5,250 nt of DNA, from NCBI GenBank assembly GCA_028292345.1, contig JAQGMN010000115.1:1-5250 (forward strand), read 5' to 3'. The stretch is from Polaromonas sp. GTDB taxonomy: Bacteria; Pseudomonadota; Gammaproteobacteria; Burkholderiales; Burkholderiaceae_C. Below, piece by piece: positions 1 to 5,250 of the stretch (positions within the stretch are counted from its first letter, which is position 1; the number at the start of each line of letters is the position of its first letter). The position numbers and the translations under genes are program-made. Under the pieces are notes generated by a model. It searched no databases, had not been told where the DNA came from, and saw only the letters and a list, made by a program, of their open reading frames with translations.

Positions 1-1
1 G

Positions 2-646
2 CGCCCGCCCTACATCGCCGAGGTCGGCCTGTTCGGCCGGCCGACGCTGGAGCACAACTTCGAAACCCTGTACTGGGTGCGCGACATTGTTGAAAGAGGC
101 CCGCAGTGGTTCGGCAGCTTTGGCCGCAACGGCCGCCAGGGGCTGCGCTCCTTCAGCGTCAGCGGCAGGGTGAAAAACCCCGGCGTCAAGCTGGCGCCGG
201 CCGGCATCACGCTGCTCGAACTGGTGGACGAGTACTGCGGCGGCATGGCGGACGGCCATACGCTTTATGCCTATTTGCCCGGTGGCGCATCGGGCGGGAT
301 TTTTCCGGCCAGCCATGCGAACGTGCCGCTGGATTTCGACACCCTGCAGCCGCACGGCGGCTTCATCGGTTCGGCCGCCGTCATCGTGCTCGGCCAGCAC
401 GACAGGGCGCGCGATGCGGCGCTGAACATGATGCGGTTTTTTGCGAACGAAAGCTGCGGCCAGTGCACGCCGTGCCGCGTCGGCACGGCCAAGGCCGCCA
501 AGCTGATGGAAGCGCGGCGCTGGGACCATGCCACGCTGGAAGACCTGAATGCCGTGATGACCGACGCGTCGATCTGCGGCCTCGGCCAGGCGGCGCCCAA
601 CCCGGTGCGCTGCGTGCAGCGCTATTTTGCCCATGAGGTGGCTTGA
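2..646 (+). CDS. fdsB: NAD-dependent formate dehydrogenase beta (diaphorase) subunit, C-terminal part (5' end outside window)
   Basis: This is the last 214 codons of a NuoF-like subunit. It takes electrons from FdsA through a [4Fe-4S] cluster and FMN and reduces NAD+ in the cytoplasm. The visible part starts in the FMN/NADH domain (FGRPTLEHNFETLYWV is typical of the family). It continues with an SLBB domain (SVSGRVKNPGVKLAPAG, about nt 155-250) and ends with the NuoF cluster-binding helical domain. The cluster ligands are visible: ESCGQCTPC gives Cys codons at 455, 464 and 473, and the fourth Cys is in SICGLG at 575. The glycine-rich FMN/NADH loop would lie upstream of the window. The stop at 644 is one base before the fdsA ATG, so the two genes are co-transcribed and probably translationally coupled. 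NuoF of complex I or HoxF of a NAD-hydrogenase are the alternatives, but the FdsA gene next door decides for FdsB. Confidence 0.93.
   Translation, partial: RPPYIAEVGLFGRPTLEHNFETLYWVRDIVERGPQWFGSFGRNGRQGLRSFSVSGRVKNPGVKLAPAGITLLELVDEYCGGMADGHTLYAYLPGGASGGIFPASHANVPLDFDTLQPHGGFIGSAAVIVLGQHDRARDAALNMMRFFANESCGQCTPCRVGTAKAAKLMEARRWDHATLEDLNAVMTDASICGLGQAAPNPVRCVQRYFAHEVA
635..640 (+). promoter_or_regulatory. Shine-Dalgarno site of fdsA
   Basis: GAGGTG lies 7 bases before the ATG at 648, inside the last codons of fdsB. It decides the fdsA start. In-frame alternatives at 627 (TTG) and 633 (ATG) would overlap or precede this site and would add only MPMRWLE, which does not look like family sequence. 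Confidence 0.7.
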
Positions 647-647
647 G

Positions 648-3600
648 ATGAACGCACGCGCCCCAACCCTTGACATCGCATTGCCCACCGTCGCCTTCAC
701 GCTCGACCAGCAAACGATGCATGCCTTCGAGGGCGAGACCATCCTCCAGGCGGCCGAGCGGCATGGCGTGCGGATTCCGCGCCTGTGCCATCAGGACGGC
801 CTGCGCCCCGACGGCAACTGCCGCGCCTGCGTGGTCGAGATCGCGGGCGAGCGCACGCTGGCGCCGAGTTGCTGCCGCAGCGTGACGGCGGGCATGGTAG
901 TGCAGGCGAATAGCGAGCGCGCTGTGAAAAGCCAGAAGATGGTGCTGGAATTGCTCCTGTCGGACATGCCGGAGCAGGGCTACAAGTGGAATGATGCGGG
1001 TGCGGGTGCGGGTGCGGGGAGCCCTCACCCTAGCCCTCTCCTGGAGGGAGAGGGAACAACAGCCGCAGAGGGAACAACAGCTGCAGCAGGAACAACAGCC
1101 GCTGGCCCCGCATTACTCCCTCTCCCCCTGGGAGAGGGCAGGGGTGAGGGCCTCCCCGCCGCCGCTCCCCCTCCAACCCTCGGCCAGCACGGCGAACTCA
1201 GCGCCTGGGCAGCGCGCCTGAACGTCACCGTGCGCCCCGAACTCCAGGCGCTGCGCCGCAGGCAGCCCGCAGCCGACCTGTCGCACCCCGCCATGGCGGT
1301 GAACCTCGACGCCTGCATCCAGTGCAAGCGCTGCGTGCGCGCCTGCCGCGAGGAACAGGTCAATGACGTGATCGGCTTCGCCCTGCGCGGCGCGCACAGT
1401 GAAATCGTCTTTGACCTGGACGACCCGATGGGCGGCAGCACCTGCGTGGCCTGCGGCGAATGCGTGCAGGCCTGCCCGACCGGCGCGCTGATGCCCAAAA
1501 CGCAGATCGGCTCGCAAATCGTCGACAAGAAAATCGATTCGGTCTGCCCGTTCTGCGGCGTCGGCTGCCTGTTGACCTACAACGTGAAGGACAACGCCAT
1601 CGTCAGCGTGGACGGCCGCGACGGCCCGGCCAACCATTCGCGGCTGTGCGTCAAGGGCCGCTTCGGCTTTGACTATGCGCACAGCCCGCAGCGGCTGACG
1701 GTGCCCTTGGTCCGCAAGGCCGGCGTGGCCAAGGACCCGAAAGCCTTGCAGCACCTGAACCGCCACAGCGCCGACTGGTCCGAGGTGTTCCGCGAAGCCA
1801 CCTGGGACGAGGCGCTGGCGCTGTCCACCGGCGCGCTGAAAACCTTGCGCGACACGAAAGGCAAGAAGTCGCTGGCCGGCTTCGGCTCGGCCAAAGGCAG
1901 CAACGAGGAAGCGTACCTGTTCCAGAAACTGGTGCGCACCGGCTTCGGCAGCAACAACGTGGACCATTGCACCCGGCTGTGCCATGCGTCGAGCGTGGCG
2001 GCGCTGCTCGAAGGCGTCGGCTCGGCGGCGGTCAGCAACCAGGTGCATGACGTGGCCAACGCCGGCCTGATCTTCATCATCGGCTCCAACCCGACGGGCA
2101 ACCATCCGGTGGCGGCGACCTGGATGAAGAACGCCGCCAAGAAGGGCGCCAAGATCGTGCTGGCCGACCCGCGCGTCACCGAAATCGGCCGGCACGCGTG
2201 GCGCACGCTGCAATTCAAGGCCGACACCGATGTGGCCATGCTCAATGCGCTGATCCACACCGTGATCGACGAGGGGCTGGCCGACATGGCCTTCATCGAG
2301 GAGCGCGCCAGCAACTACGAAGCGCTGCGCGCCAATGTGCAGGGCTACAGCCCCGAGGCGATGGCGCCGGTCTGCGGCATTCCCGCCGAAACGCTGCGCG
2401 AGGTGGCGCGTGAATTCGCCCGGGCGAAGGGTGCGATGATCCTGTGGGGCATGGGCATCAGCCAGCATGTCCACGGCACCGACAATGCGCGCTGCCTGAT
2501 TGCGCTGTGCGCCGTCACCGGCCAGATCGGCAAGCCCGGCTCGGGCCTGCACCCGCTGCGCGGCCAGAACAATGTGCAGGGCGCCAGCGACGCCGGGCTG
2601 ATCCCGATGATGTTTCCGAACTACCAGCGCGTGACGAATGCTTCAGCGCATGCCTGGTTCGAGGATTTCTGGAATACCCCGCTGGACGACCAGCCCGGCT
2701 ACACCGTGGTCGAGATCATGCACAAGATCCTGGCGCCCGAGGCCGACCCGCACAAGATTCGCGGCATGTACATCTCGGGCGAGAACCCGGCCATGAGCGA
2801 CCCGGACCTGAACCATGCGCGCCATGCGCTCGCCAGCCTGGAGCACCTGGTGGTGCAGGACATCTTCATGACCGAAACCGCCTGGCTGGCCGACGTGGTG
2901 CTGCCCGCCACCGCCTGGCCCGAGAAGACCGGCACGGCGACCAACACCGACCGCATGGTGCAGCTTGGCCGGCAGGCGATCGACCCGCCCGGCGATGCGC
3001 GGCCCGACCTGTGGATCGTGCAGCAGATGGCCGCCGGCATGGGGCTGGACTGGCATTACGCGGACTCTGCGGGCGAGCACCACGGCGTCGCGGCGGTGTA
3101 CGAGGAAATGCGCCAGGCGATGCACGCGTCGATTTCAGGCATCACCTGGGAGCGCCTGCAGCGCGAAGCCAGCGTGACCTACCCGTGCCTGAACGCGGAC
3201 GACCCCGGCGCGCCGACGGTGTTCATGGACCATTTCGACACCGGCGACGGCCGCCTGCACCTGGTGCCGGCCGACATCATCCCGGCCAACGAGCGGCCCG
3301 ACGCCGACTTTCCCTTTGTACTCATCACCGGGCGGCAGCTGGAACACTGGCATACCGGCAGCATGACGCGGCGCTCCGAAGTCCTCGACGCGCTGGAGCC
3401 GATGGCGACGGCCTCGCTGTGCGGCGCTGATTTGCTCGCGCTGGGGCTGGCGCCGGGCGATGTGGCCACGGTGCAGTCGCGCCGGGGCAGCGTTGCCCTT
3501 CACGTTCGGCGCGACGACGGCACGCCGCCCGGCGCGGTGTTCATGCCGTTCGCCTACCACGAGGCCGCGGCCAACCTGATGACCAACGCCGCGCTCGACC

Positions 3601-3707
3601 CCTTCGGCAAGATTCCCGAGTTCAAGTACTGCGCGGTGGCCGTGCGGCCGGGCGGCACGGCGCCGGTGGCGGCGGGTTACCGCGCCCATGCGGCCAGCGG
3701 CGGTTGA
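648..3707 (+). CDS. fdsA: NAD-dependent formate dehydrogenase alpha (catalytic, Mo bis-MGD) subunit with in-frame repeat insert
   Basis: This 1019-residue protein oxidises formate to CO2 at a molybdenum bis-MGD centre and passes electrons to FdsB. A NuoG-like [2Fe-2S] domain has Cys47, 58, 61 and 75 or 76. Two ferredoxin-type [4Fe-4S] motifs follow (Cys223/226/229/233 and Cys266/269/272/276). The third cluster uses Cys300/303/307/334, with Lys336. These five residues match Cys8/11/15/42 and Lys44 of E. coli FdhF at a constant offset. The active site is Cys445-His446 (TGC codon, so cysteine, not selenocysteine), and Arg638 in LRGQNNVQG matches FdhF Arg333. The C-terminal dinucleotide-binding domain spans roughly residues 885-1005 (ITGRQLEHWHTGSMTRRS). 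No twin-arginine signal is visible, so it is cytoplasmic. I did not find the His-Cys cluster motif of NuoG. Residues 116-178 are a low-complexity insert encoded by repeats. Without it the length is about 957, near the usual FdsA size as I remember it. The start at 648 has a good ribosome site. Confidence 0.95.
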   Translation: MNARAPTLDIALPTVAFTLDQQTMHAFEGETILQAAERHGVRIPRLCHQDGLRPDGNCRACVVEIAGERTLAPSCCRSVTAGMVVQANSERAVKSQKMVLELLLSDMPEQGYKWNDAGAGAGAGSPHPSPLLEGEGTTAAEGTTAAAGTTAAGPALLPLPLGEGRGEGLPAAAPPPTLGQHGELSAWAARLNVTVRPELQALRRRQPAADLSHPAMAVNLDACIQCKRCVRACREEQVNDVIGFALRGAHSEIVFDLDDPMGGSTCVACGECVQACPTGALMPKTQIGSQIVDKKIDSVCPFCGVGCLLTYNVKDNAIVSVDGRDGPANHSRLCVKGRFGFDYAHSPQRLTVPLVRKAGVAKDPKALQHLNRHSADWSEVFREATWDEALALSTGALKTLRDTKGKKSLAGFGSAKGSNEEAYLFQKLVRTGFGSNNVDHCTRLCHASSVAALLEGVGSAAVSNQVHDVANAGLIFIIGSNPTGNHPVAATWMKNAAKKGAKIVLADPRVTEIGRHAWRTLQFKADTDVAMLNALIHTVIDEGLADMAFIEERASNYEALRANVQGYSPEAMAPVCGIPAETLREVAREFARAKGAMILWGMGISQHVHGTDNARCLIALCAVTGQIGKPGSGLHPLRGQNNVQGASDAGLIPMMFPNYQRVTNASAHAWFEDFWNTPLDDQPGYTVVEIMHKILAPEADPHKIRGMYISGENPAMSDPDLNHARHALASLEHLVVQDIFMTETAWLADVVLPATAWPEKTGTATNTDRMVQLGRQAIDPPGDARPDLWIVQQMAAGMGLDWHYADSAGEHHGVAAVYEEMRQAMHASISGITWERLQREASVTYPCLNADDPGAPTVFMDHFDTGDGRLHLVPADIIPANERPDADFPFVLITGRQLEHWHTGSMTRRSEVLDALEPMATASLCGADLLALGLAPGDVATVQSRRGSVALHVRRDDGTPPGAVFMPFAYHEAAANLMTNAALDPFGKIPEFKYCAVAVRPGGTAPVAAGYRAHAASGG
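995..1018 (+). repeat. Four tandem copies of a 6-bp repeat (TGCGGG) inside fdsA
   Basis: Four exact copies of TGCGGG run head to tail and are read as an Ala-Gly alternation (DAGAGAGAGS, from residue 116). The unit is a multiple of three, so gain or loss of copies would change protein length without shifting the frame. It sits directly before the palindromic element and marks the left side of the insert region. Confidence 0.9.
1022..1150. repeat. Composite palindromic (REP/MITE-like) element inserted in frame in fdsA
   Basis: A left arm (1022-1054) and a right arm (1118-1150), each 33 bp, are inverted copies matching at 28 of 33 positions. In the sense RNA three of the five differences form G-U pairs, leaving only A-A (1032/1140) and A-C (1045/1127) as mismatches. 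Each arm also contains its own hairpin: CCCTCTCC with GGAGAGGG, 8 bp around a 5-base loop, at 1034-1054 and 1118-1138. Arms of the type CCCTCACCC...CCCTCTCC are, from general knowledge, a widespread dispersed repeat between genes of beta- and gammaproteobacteria. Its translations (SPHPSPLLEGEG, LPLGEGRGEG) are familiar from spurious ORFs. Here it is open in the fdsA frame. No transposase is present, and I see no clear target-site duplication. Confidence 0.85.
1053..1106 (+). repeat. Three tandem 18-bp repeats between the arms of the palindromic element
   Basis: Three 18-bp units start at 1053, 1071 and 1089, each opening with GGAACAACAG and differing only in the last 8 bases. They encode GTTAAE, GTTAAA and GTTAAG. 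The units use ACA twice each and GGA, whereas fdsA outside the insert prefers ACC/ACG and GGC. This segment therefore looks foreign to the gene. The unit length is a multiple of three, so copy-number change would keep the frame. Confidence 0.88.
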
Positions 3708-3879
3708 GCAAATGCTGCGCTGGAACCGGCCTTGCCGGGGACTGGCGATGGGATTGATTACCAAAAGCCGGCTTTGCGCACGGTGTGTATGGAAAGCGTG
3801 CTATCGATTTTGCAGTAAATTTCAAGGCATGGGCGGGGCGGTTGATCTGTCCCGCCAGGGCAATCGGCTCCCGGCGCGC
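3708..3879. other. Convergent gap between fdsA and the NlpC/P60 gene, no gene seen
   Basis: The region separates two genes that end towards each other. It holds small inverted repeats: CCGGC-CTT-GCCGG at 3726-3738, the perfect palindrome AAAGCCGGCTTT at 3764-3775, and GGCGGG/CCCGCC at 3832-3837 and 3851-3856 with a 13-base loop. None is followed by a proper run of T on either strand, so no intrinsic terminator can be called with confidence. The stretch around 3800-3825 is more A/T-rich than its surroundings. No credible ORF is present. Confidence 0.6.
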
Positions 3880-4377
3880 TCAGCCCAGCACCGTTTTGGC
3901 CCCTTCGAACCGGGCCGCATAGTACCTGCTGTCGAGCCGGTCGGTCCTGACGCCAGTGCGCGGATTGCTGGCATGCACGAAGCGCCCGTCGCCCACATGG
4001 ATGCCCACATGGGAAAACGAATACCCCAGGGTGTTGAAAAACAGCAGGTCGCCGGCCTGCAGGTCGGCCGGGTTGACCGGGCGCGCGGCTTTGGCCATGG
4101 ACGCCGCGCTTCCCCGCAGCGCGATGCCGGCGGCCTGTTGGTAGACATGCGACACCAGTCCCGAGCAATCGAATCCCGTGGCCGGGCCGCGTCCGCCCGA
4201 CACGTAAGGCATGTCCAGCAGCGACAGCGCGAACAGGGCGATGTCGCTGCCGGTGCGCGAAGAATTCAGGGAGCGCGCAATGGGTTCTAGCCGGGTGGCG
4301 CAGCCGGCGAAAGCCAGCAACGTCATGCTGCCGAGCAACTGGCTCCATCGCCTGCGGGAATACGCCTGTGGGTCCAT
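3880..4377 (-). CDS. NlpC/P60-family cell-wall peptidase, probable lipoprotein
   Basis: This 165-residue protein has a basic N-terminus (SRRRW), a hydrophobic stretch (LLGSMTLLAFAG) and a lipobox-like FAGC with Cys26, so export and lipid anchoring are likely. Phe at lipobox position -3 is less usual than Leu. The rest is an NlpC/P60 domain, a cysteine peptidase fold that cuts peptide cross-links of peptidoglycan. The nucleophile is Cys71 in GFDCSGLV, the catalytic His is His123 in SHVGIHVG, and the third polar residue is probably His135 in FVHAS. The family trait LQAGDLLFF is at about 106-114. The size fits a single-domain Spr/NlpC-like hydrolase. I chose the ATG at 4377; an in-frame ATG at 4407 would add ten residues, and neither has a strong ribosome site. 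The gene is single, converges on fdsA and has no evident link with formate metabolism. Confidence 0.87.
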   Translation of the reverse strand: MDPQAYSRRRWSQLLGSMTLLAFAGCATRLEPIARSLNSSRTGSDIALFALSLLDMPYVSGGRGPATGFDCSGLVSHVYQQAAGIALRGSAASMAKAARPVNPADLQAGDLLFFNTLGYSFSHVGIHVGDGRFVHASNPRTGVRTDRLDSRYYAARFEGAKTVLG

Positions 4378-4472
4378 TCGGTGTCCAGCCAAAATGCGGC
4401 AAGCCATGCCTGCCTGTAAGCCAGCAAAAATCGCCTGGAGCCGTTCGCGCAGCGCAGGCGGGCTGCAGGGGC

Positions 4473-4499
4473 ATCCTACCGCAGAGGGCCGCCCGGCAA
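4473..4499 (-). promoter_or_regulatory. Possible sigma70-type promoter of the NlpC/P60 gene
   Basis: Read on the minus strand, TTGCCG (4499-4494) and TAGGAT (4478-4473) each match the -35 and -10 consensus at 4 of 6 positions. The spacer of 15 bases is shorter than ideal. It would give a 5' leader of about 60-90 bases. This is the best candidate I see in the divergent gap, but it is weak. Confidence 0.3.
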
Positions 4500-4533
4500 A
4501 AGACCTTGACGCCAGCGGGCATGAGGCGCGCCG

Positions 4534-4539
4534 TACACT
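4534..4539 (+). promoter_or_regulatory. Possible -10 box giving a leaderless DUF3305 transcript
   Basis: TACACT matches the TATAAT consensus at 4 of 6 positions and ends 6 bases before the ATG at 4546. Transcription from it would start at or next to the start codon. No Shine-Dalgarno sequence lies at normal distance; the only GAGG (4523-4526) is 19 bases away. TTGACG at 4506-4511 resembles a -35 box but is 22 bases upstream, longer than the usual 16-18. Confidence 0.4.
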
Positions 4540-4545
4540 CCCGCC

Positions 4546-5145
4546 ATGCTTGACTTTCTGATGCAGTCCCCCGATACCGACGAAGCCCTTCGCCGCCCGT
4601 GCATGGACGTGGCCGTGGTCATGCGCCGCGAGCGCATCGACAACGCCTGGCAACCGTGGCGCTGGATGCTGGCCGACGTGGTGCCGCACGAAGACAACTT
4701 TGGCAAACAACCGCGCCTGCTGCTCAAGGACGAGCGCGAGGAGCGCTGGCTGCATCCCGGCTTGCGGGTCGAACTGCACCGGGGCGATGCCGAAGGCTAT
4801 TACCTGAACGTCACCACGCCGCAGCCGTGTTTCTGGGTGGTCTGGCGCATGGAGGAAGAGGCCGGCCTGGCCGATGAACCCGTCGCCGTGCCGCAGATCG
4901 TCACCCTGAGCTACCACGACGCCGGCCGGTGGCTGGACGCGCAGGAAACCGTCGAGCAACTGCCCGCGCCGCCCGATGTGGTGCAGTGGATGCGGCAATT
5001 TGTCGATGAACACCATGTGCTGGAAGCCAAGCGCCGCCAGCGCCCGCAAAGTTTCAAGCCGCTGGTCGACCGCTTCGGCAGCCCGGCGCGCGTCAGCACC
5101 GAGAAGAAGTTTGGCGGCGGTGGCGGAGGAGGCGGCCGTGGCTGA
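4546..5145 (+). CDS. DUF3305 domain-containing protein, companion of a formate dehydrogenase locus
   Basis: This 199-residue protein has no predicted signal peptide or membrane segment, so it is probably cytoplasmic. The conserved region starts near residue 20 (MDVAVVMRRERIDNAWQPWRW), continues through LHPGLRVELHRGDAEGYYLNV and ends near residue 175. I recognise this as DUF3305, a family of unknown biochemical function. From general knowledge it is usually followed by DUF3306, a ferredoxin-like protein, a TorD-type chaperone and the genes of a membrane-associated formate dehydrogenase. A role in assembly or maturation of that enzyme is inference only. The tail is a run of eight glycines followed by Arg-Gly, whose codons contain the ribosome site of the next gene. 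The ATG at 4546 fits the putative promoter; in-frame ATGs at 4561 and 4603 also lack a ribosome site, and the latter coincides with the start of the conserved core. Confidence 0.82.
   Translation: MLDFLMQSPDTDEALRRPCMDVAVVMRRERIDNAWQPWRWMLADVVPHEDNFGKQPRLLLKDEREERWLHPGLRVELHRGDAEGYYLNVTTPQPCFWVVWRMEEEAGLADEPVAVPQIVTLSYHDAGRWLDAQETVEQLPAPPDVVQWMRQFVDEHHVLEAKRRQRPQSFKPLVDRFGSPARVSTEKKFGGGGGGGGRG
5125..5132 (+). promoter_or_regulatory. Strong Shine-Dalgarno site of the DUF3306 gene
   Basis: GGAGGAGG lies 5 bases before the GTG at 5138 and sits inside the glycine codon run at the end of the upstream gene. It decides for GTG at 5138 as the start and indicates translational coupling of the two genes. 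Confidence 0.75.
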
Positions 5146-5250
5146 AGAGCATTCCGGTTTCCTGGGCCGCTGGGCGCGGCGCAAGACCGACGCGCTGCAG
5201 GGCAAGCCGCTGGACGAGCCTGCCGCGCCGACGAAAGCCGCGCCAGGGGC
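5138..5250 (+). CDS. DUF3306 domain-containing protein, N-terminal part (3' end outside window)
   Basis: The first 37 residues are visible, starting with GTG and reading MAEEHSGFLGRWARRKTDAL. The FLxRWxRRK pattern near the N-terminus, followed by an Ala/Pro/Lys-rich stretch, is how DUF3306 proteins typically begin. The start overlaps the end of the DUF3305 gene by 8 bases in another frame and has a strong ribosome site, so the two are one operon. The family's function is unknown; it commonly occurs beside DUF3305 upstream of formate dehydrogenase genes. Only the N-terminus can be judged here, so the call leans on this motif and on the neighbour. Confidence 0.75.
   Translation, partial: MAEEHSGFLGRWARRKTDALQGKPLDEPAAPTKAAPG

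Noticed and set aside
627..647. Upstream starts of fdsA at TTG 627 or ATG 633
   Set aside because: They would place the start before or on the GAGGTG ribosome site, which is ideally spaced for the ATG at 648.
1053..1106. Short direct repeats considered as a CRISPR array
   Set aside because: The 18-bp units are contiguous without spacers, are in coding sequence and no cas gene is nearby.
1022..1150. Inverted repeat considered as an intrinsic terminator or IS remnant
   Set aside because: It lies inside an intact gene, no T-run follows, and there is no transposase fragment. A dispersed palindromic repeat explains the structure better.
1980..1982. Possible selenocysteine at the formate dehydrogenase active site
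   Set aside because: The active-site codon is TGC (Cys445), not TGA, so this is a cysteine-type enzyme.
1113..2552. A 479-codon open frame on the minus strand inside fdsA
   Set aside because: It is a shadow of high-G+C codon bias in fdsA, with His/Ala/Arg-rich sequence and no recognisable motif, opposite a clearly real gene.
2444..3430. A 328-codon plus-strand frame inside fdsA
   Set aside because: It overlaps the conserved molybdopterin domains of fdsA in another frame and translates to an Arg/Ala/Pro-rich sequence typical of out-of-frame GC-rich DNA.
3764..3775. Perfect palindrome AAAGCCGGCTTT as an operator or bidirectional terminator
   Set aside because: It lies between convergent gene ends where no operator is expected, has only a 4-bp stem if a loop is allowed, and is not followed by a T-run.
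3880..5205. A 441-codon minus-strand reading frame extending the NlpC/P60 gene upstream
   Set aside because: The part beyond 4407 runs antisense through the DUF3305 gene, lacks family similarity and reads as compositional low-complexity sequence. The signal peptide and lipobox just after 4377 show the true N-terminus.

Overview
The window is G+C-rich DNA with strong third-position G/C bias. Its gene content fits a betaproteobacterium of the order Burkholderiales, most likely Comamonadaceae (Polaromonas, Rhodoferax or Variovorax type). That placement rests on the protein sequences and the NAD-dependent molybdenum formate dehydrogenase genes, not on a marker gene.

Positions 1-3707 hold the end of a cytoplasmic NAD+-dependent formate dehydrogenase operon. 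First comes the C-terminal part of the NuoF-like diaphorase subunit FdsB. One base after its stop comes the complete catalytic subunit FdsA, with a [2Fe-2S] domain, three [4Fe-4S] cysteine quartets, the bis-MGD domains and a catalytic Cys-His pair. Formate would be oxidised at the molybdenum in FdsA. Electrons would pass along the Fe-S chain to the FdsB cluster and FMN, and then to NAD+.

The most unusual structure lies inside fdsA at about 995-1180. An array of four 6-bp repeats is followed by a composite palindromic element: two 33-bp inverted arms, each itself a hairpin, flanking three tandem 18-bp repeats. It is read in frame as a low-complexity linker of about 60 residues between the [2Fe-2S] domain and the [4Fe-4S] domain. 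It looks like an intergenic REP/MITE-type repeat accepted inside an essential redox subunit, comparable to the in-frame palindromic elements of Rickettsia.

Positions 3708-3879 are a short convergent gap without a convincing terminator. A small NlpC/P60 lipoprotein gene follows on the minus strand (4377-3880). The usual accessory genes fdsC (fdhD-like) and fdsD do not directly follow fdsA.

Positions 4378-4545 are a divergent promoter region. From 4546 a plus-strand operon begins with a DUF3305 protein, possibly leaderless, overlapping by 8 bases the start of a DUF3306 protein that runs off the window. In related bacteria this pair usually leads into genes for a second, Tat-exported and membrane-associated formate dehydrogenase. 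The window may therefore sit at the junction of two formate oxidation systems.
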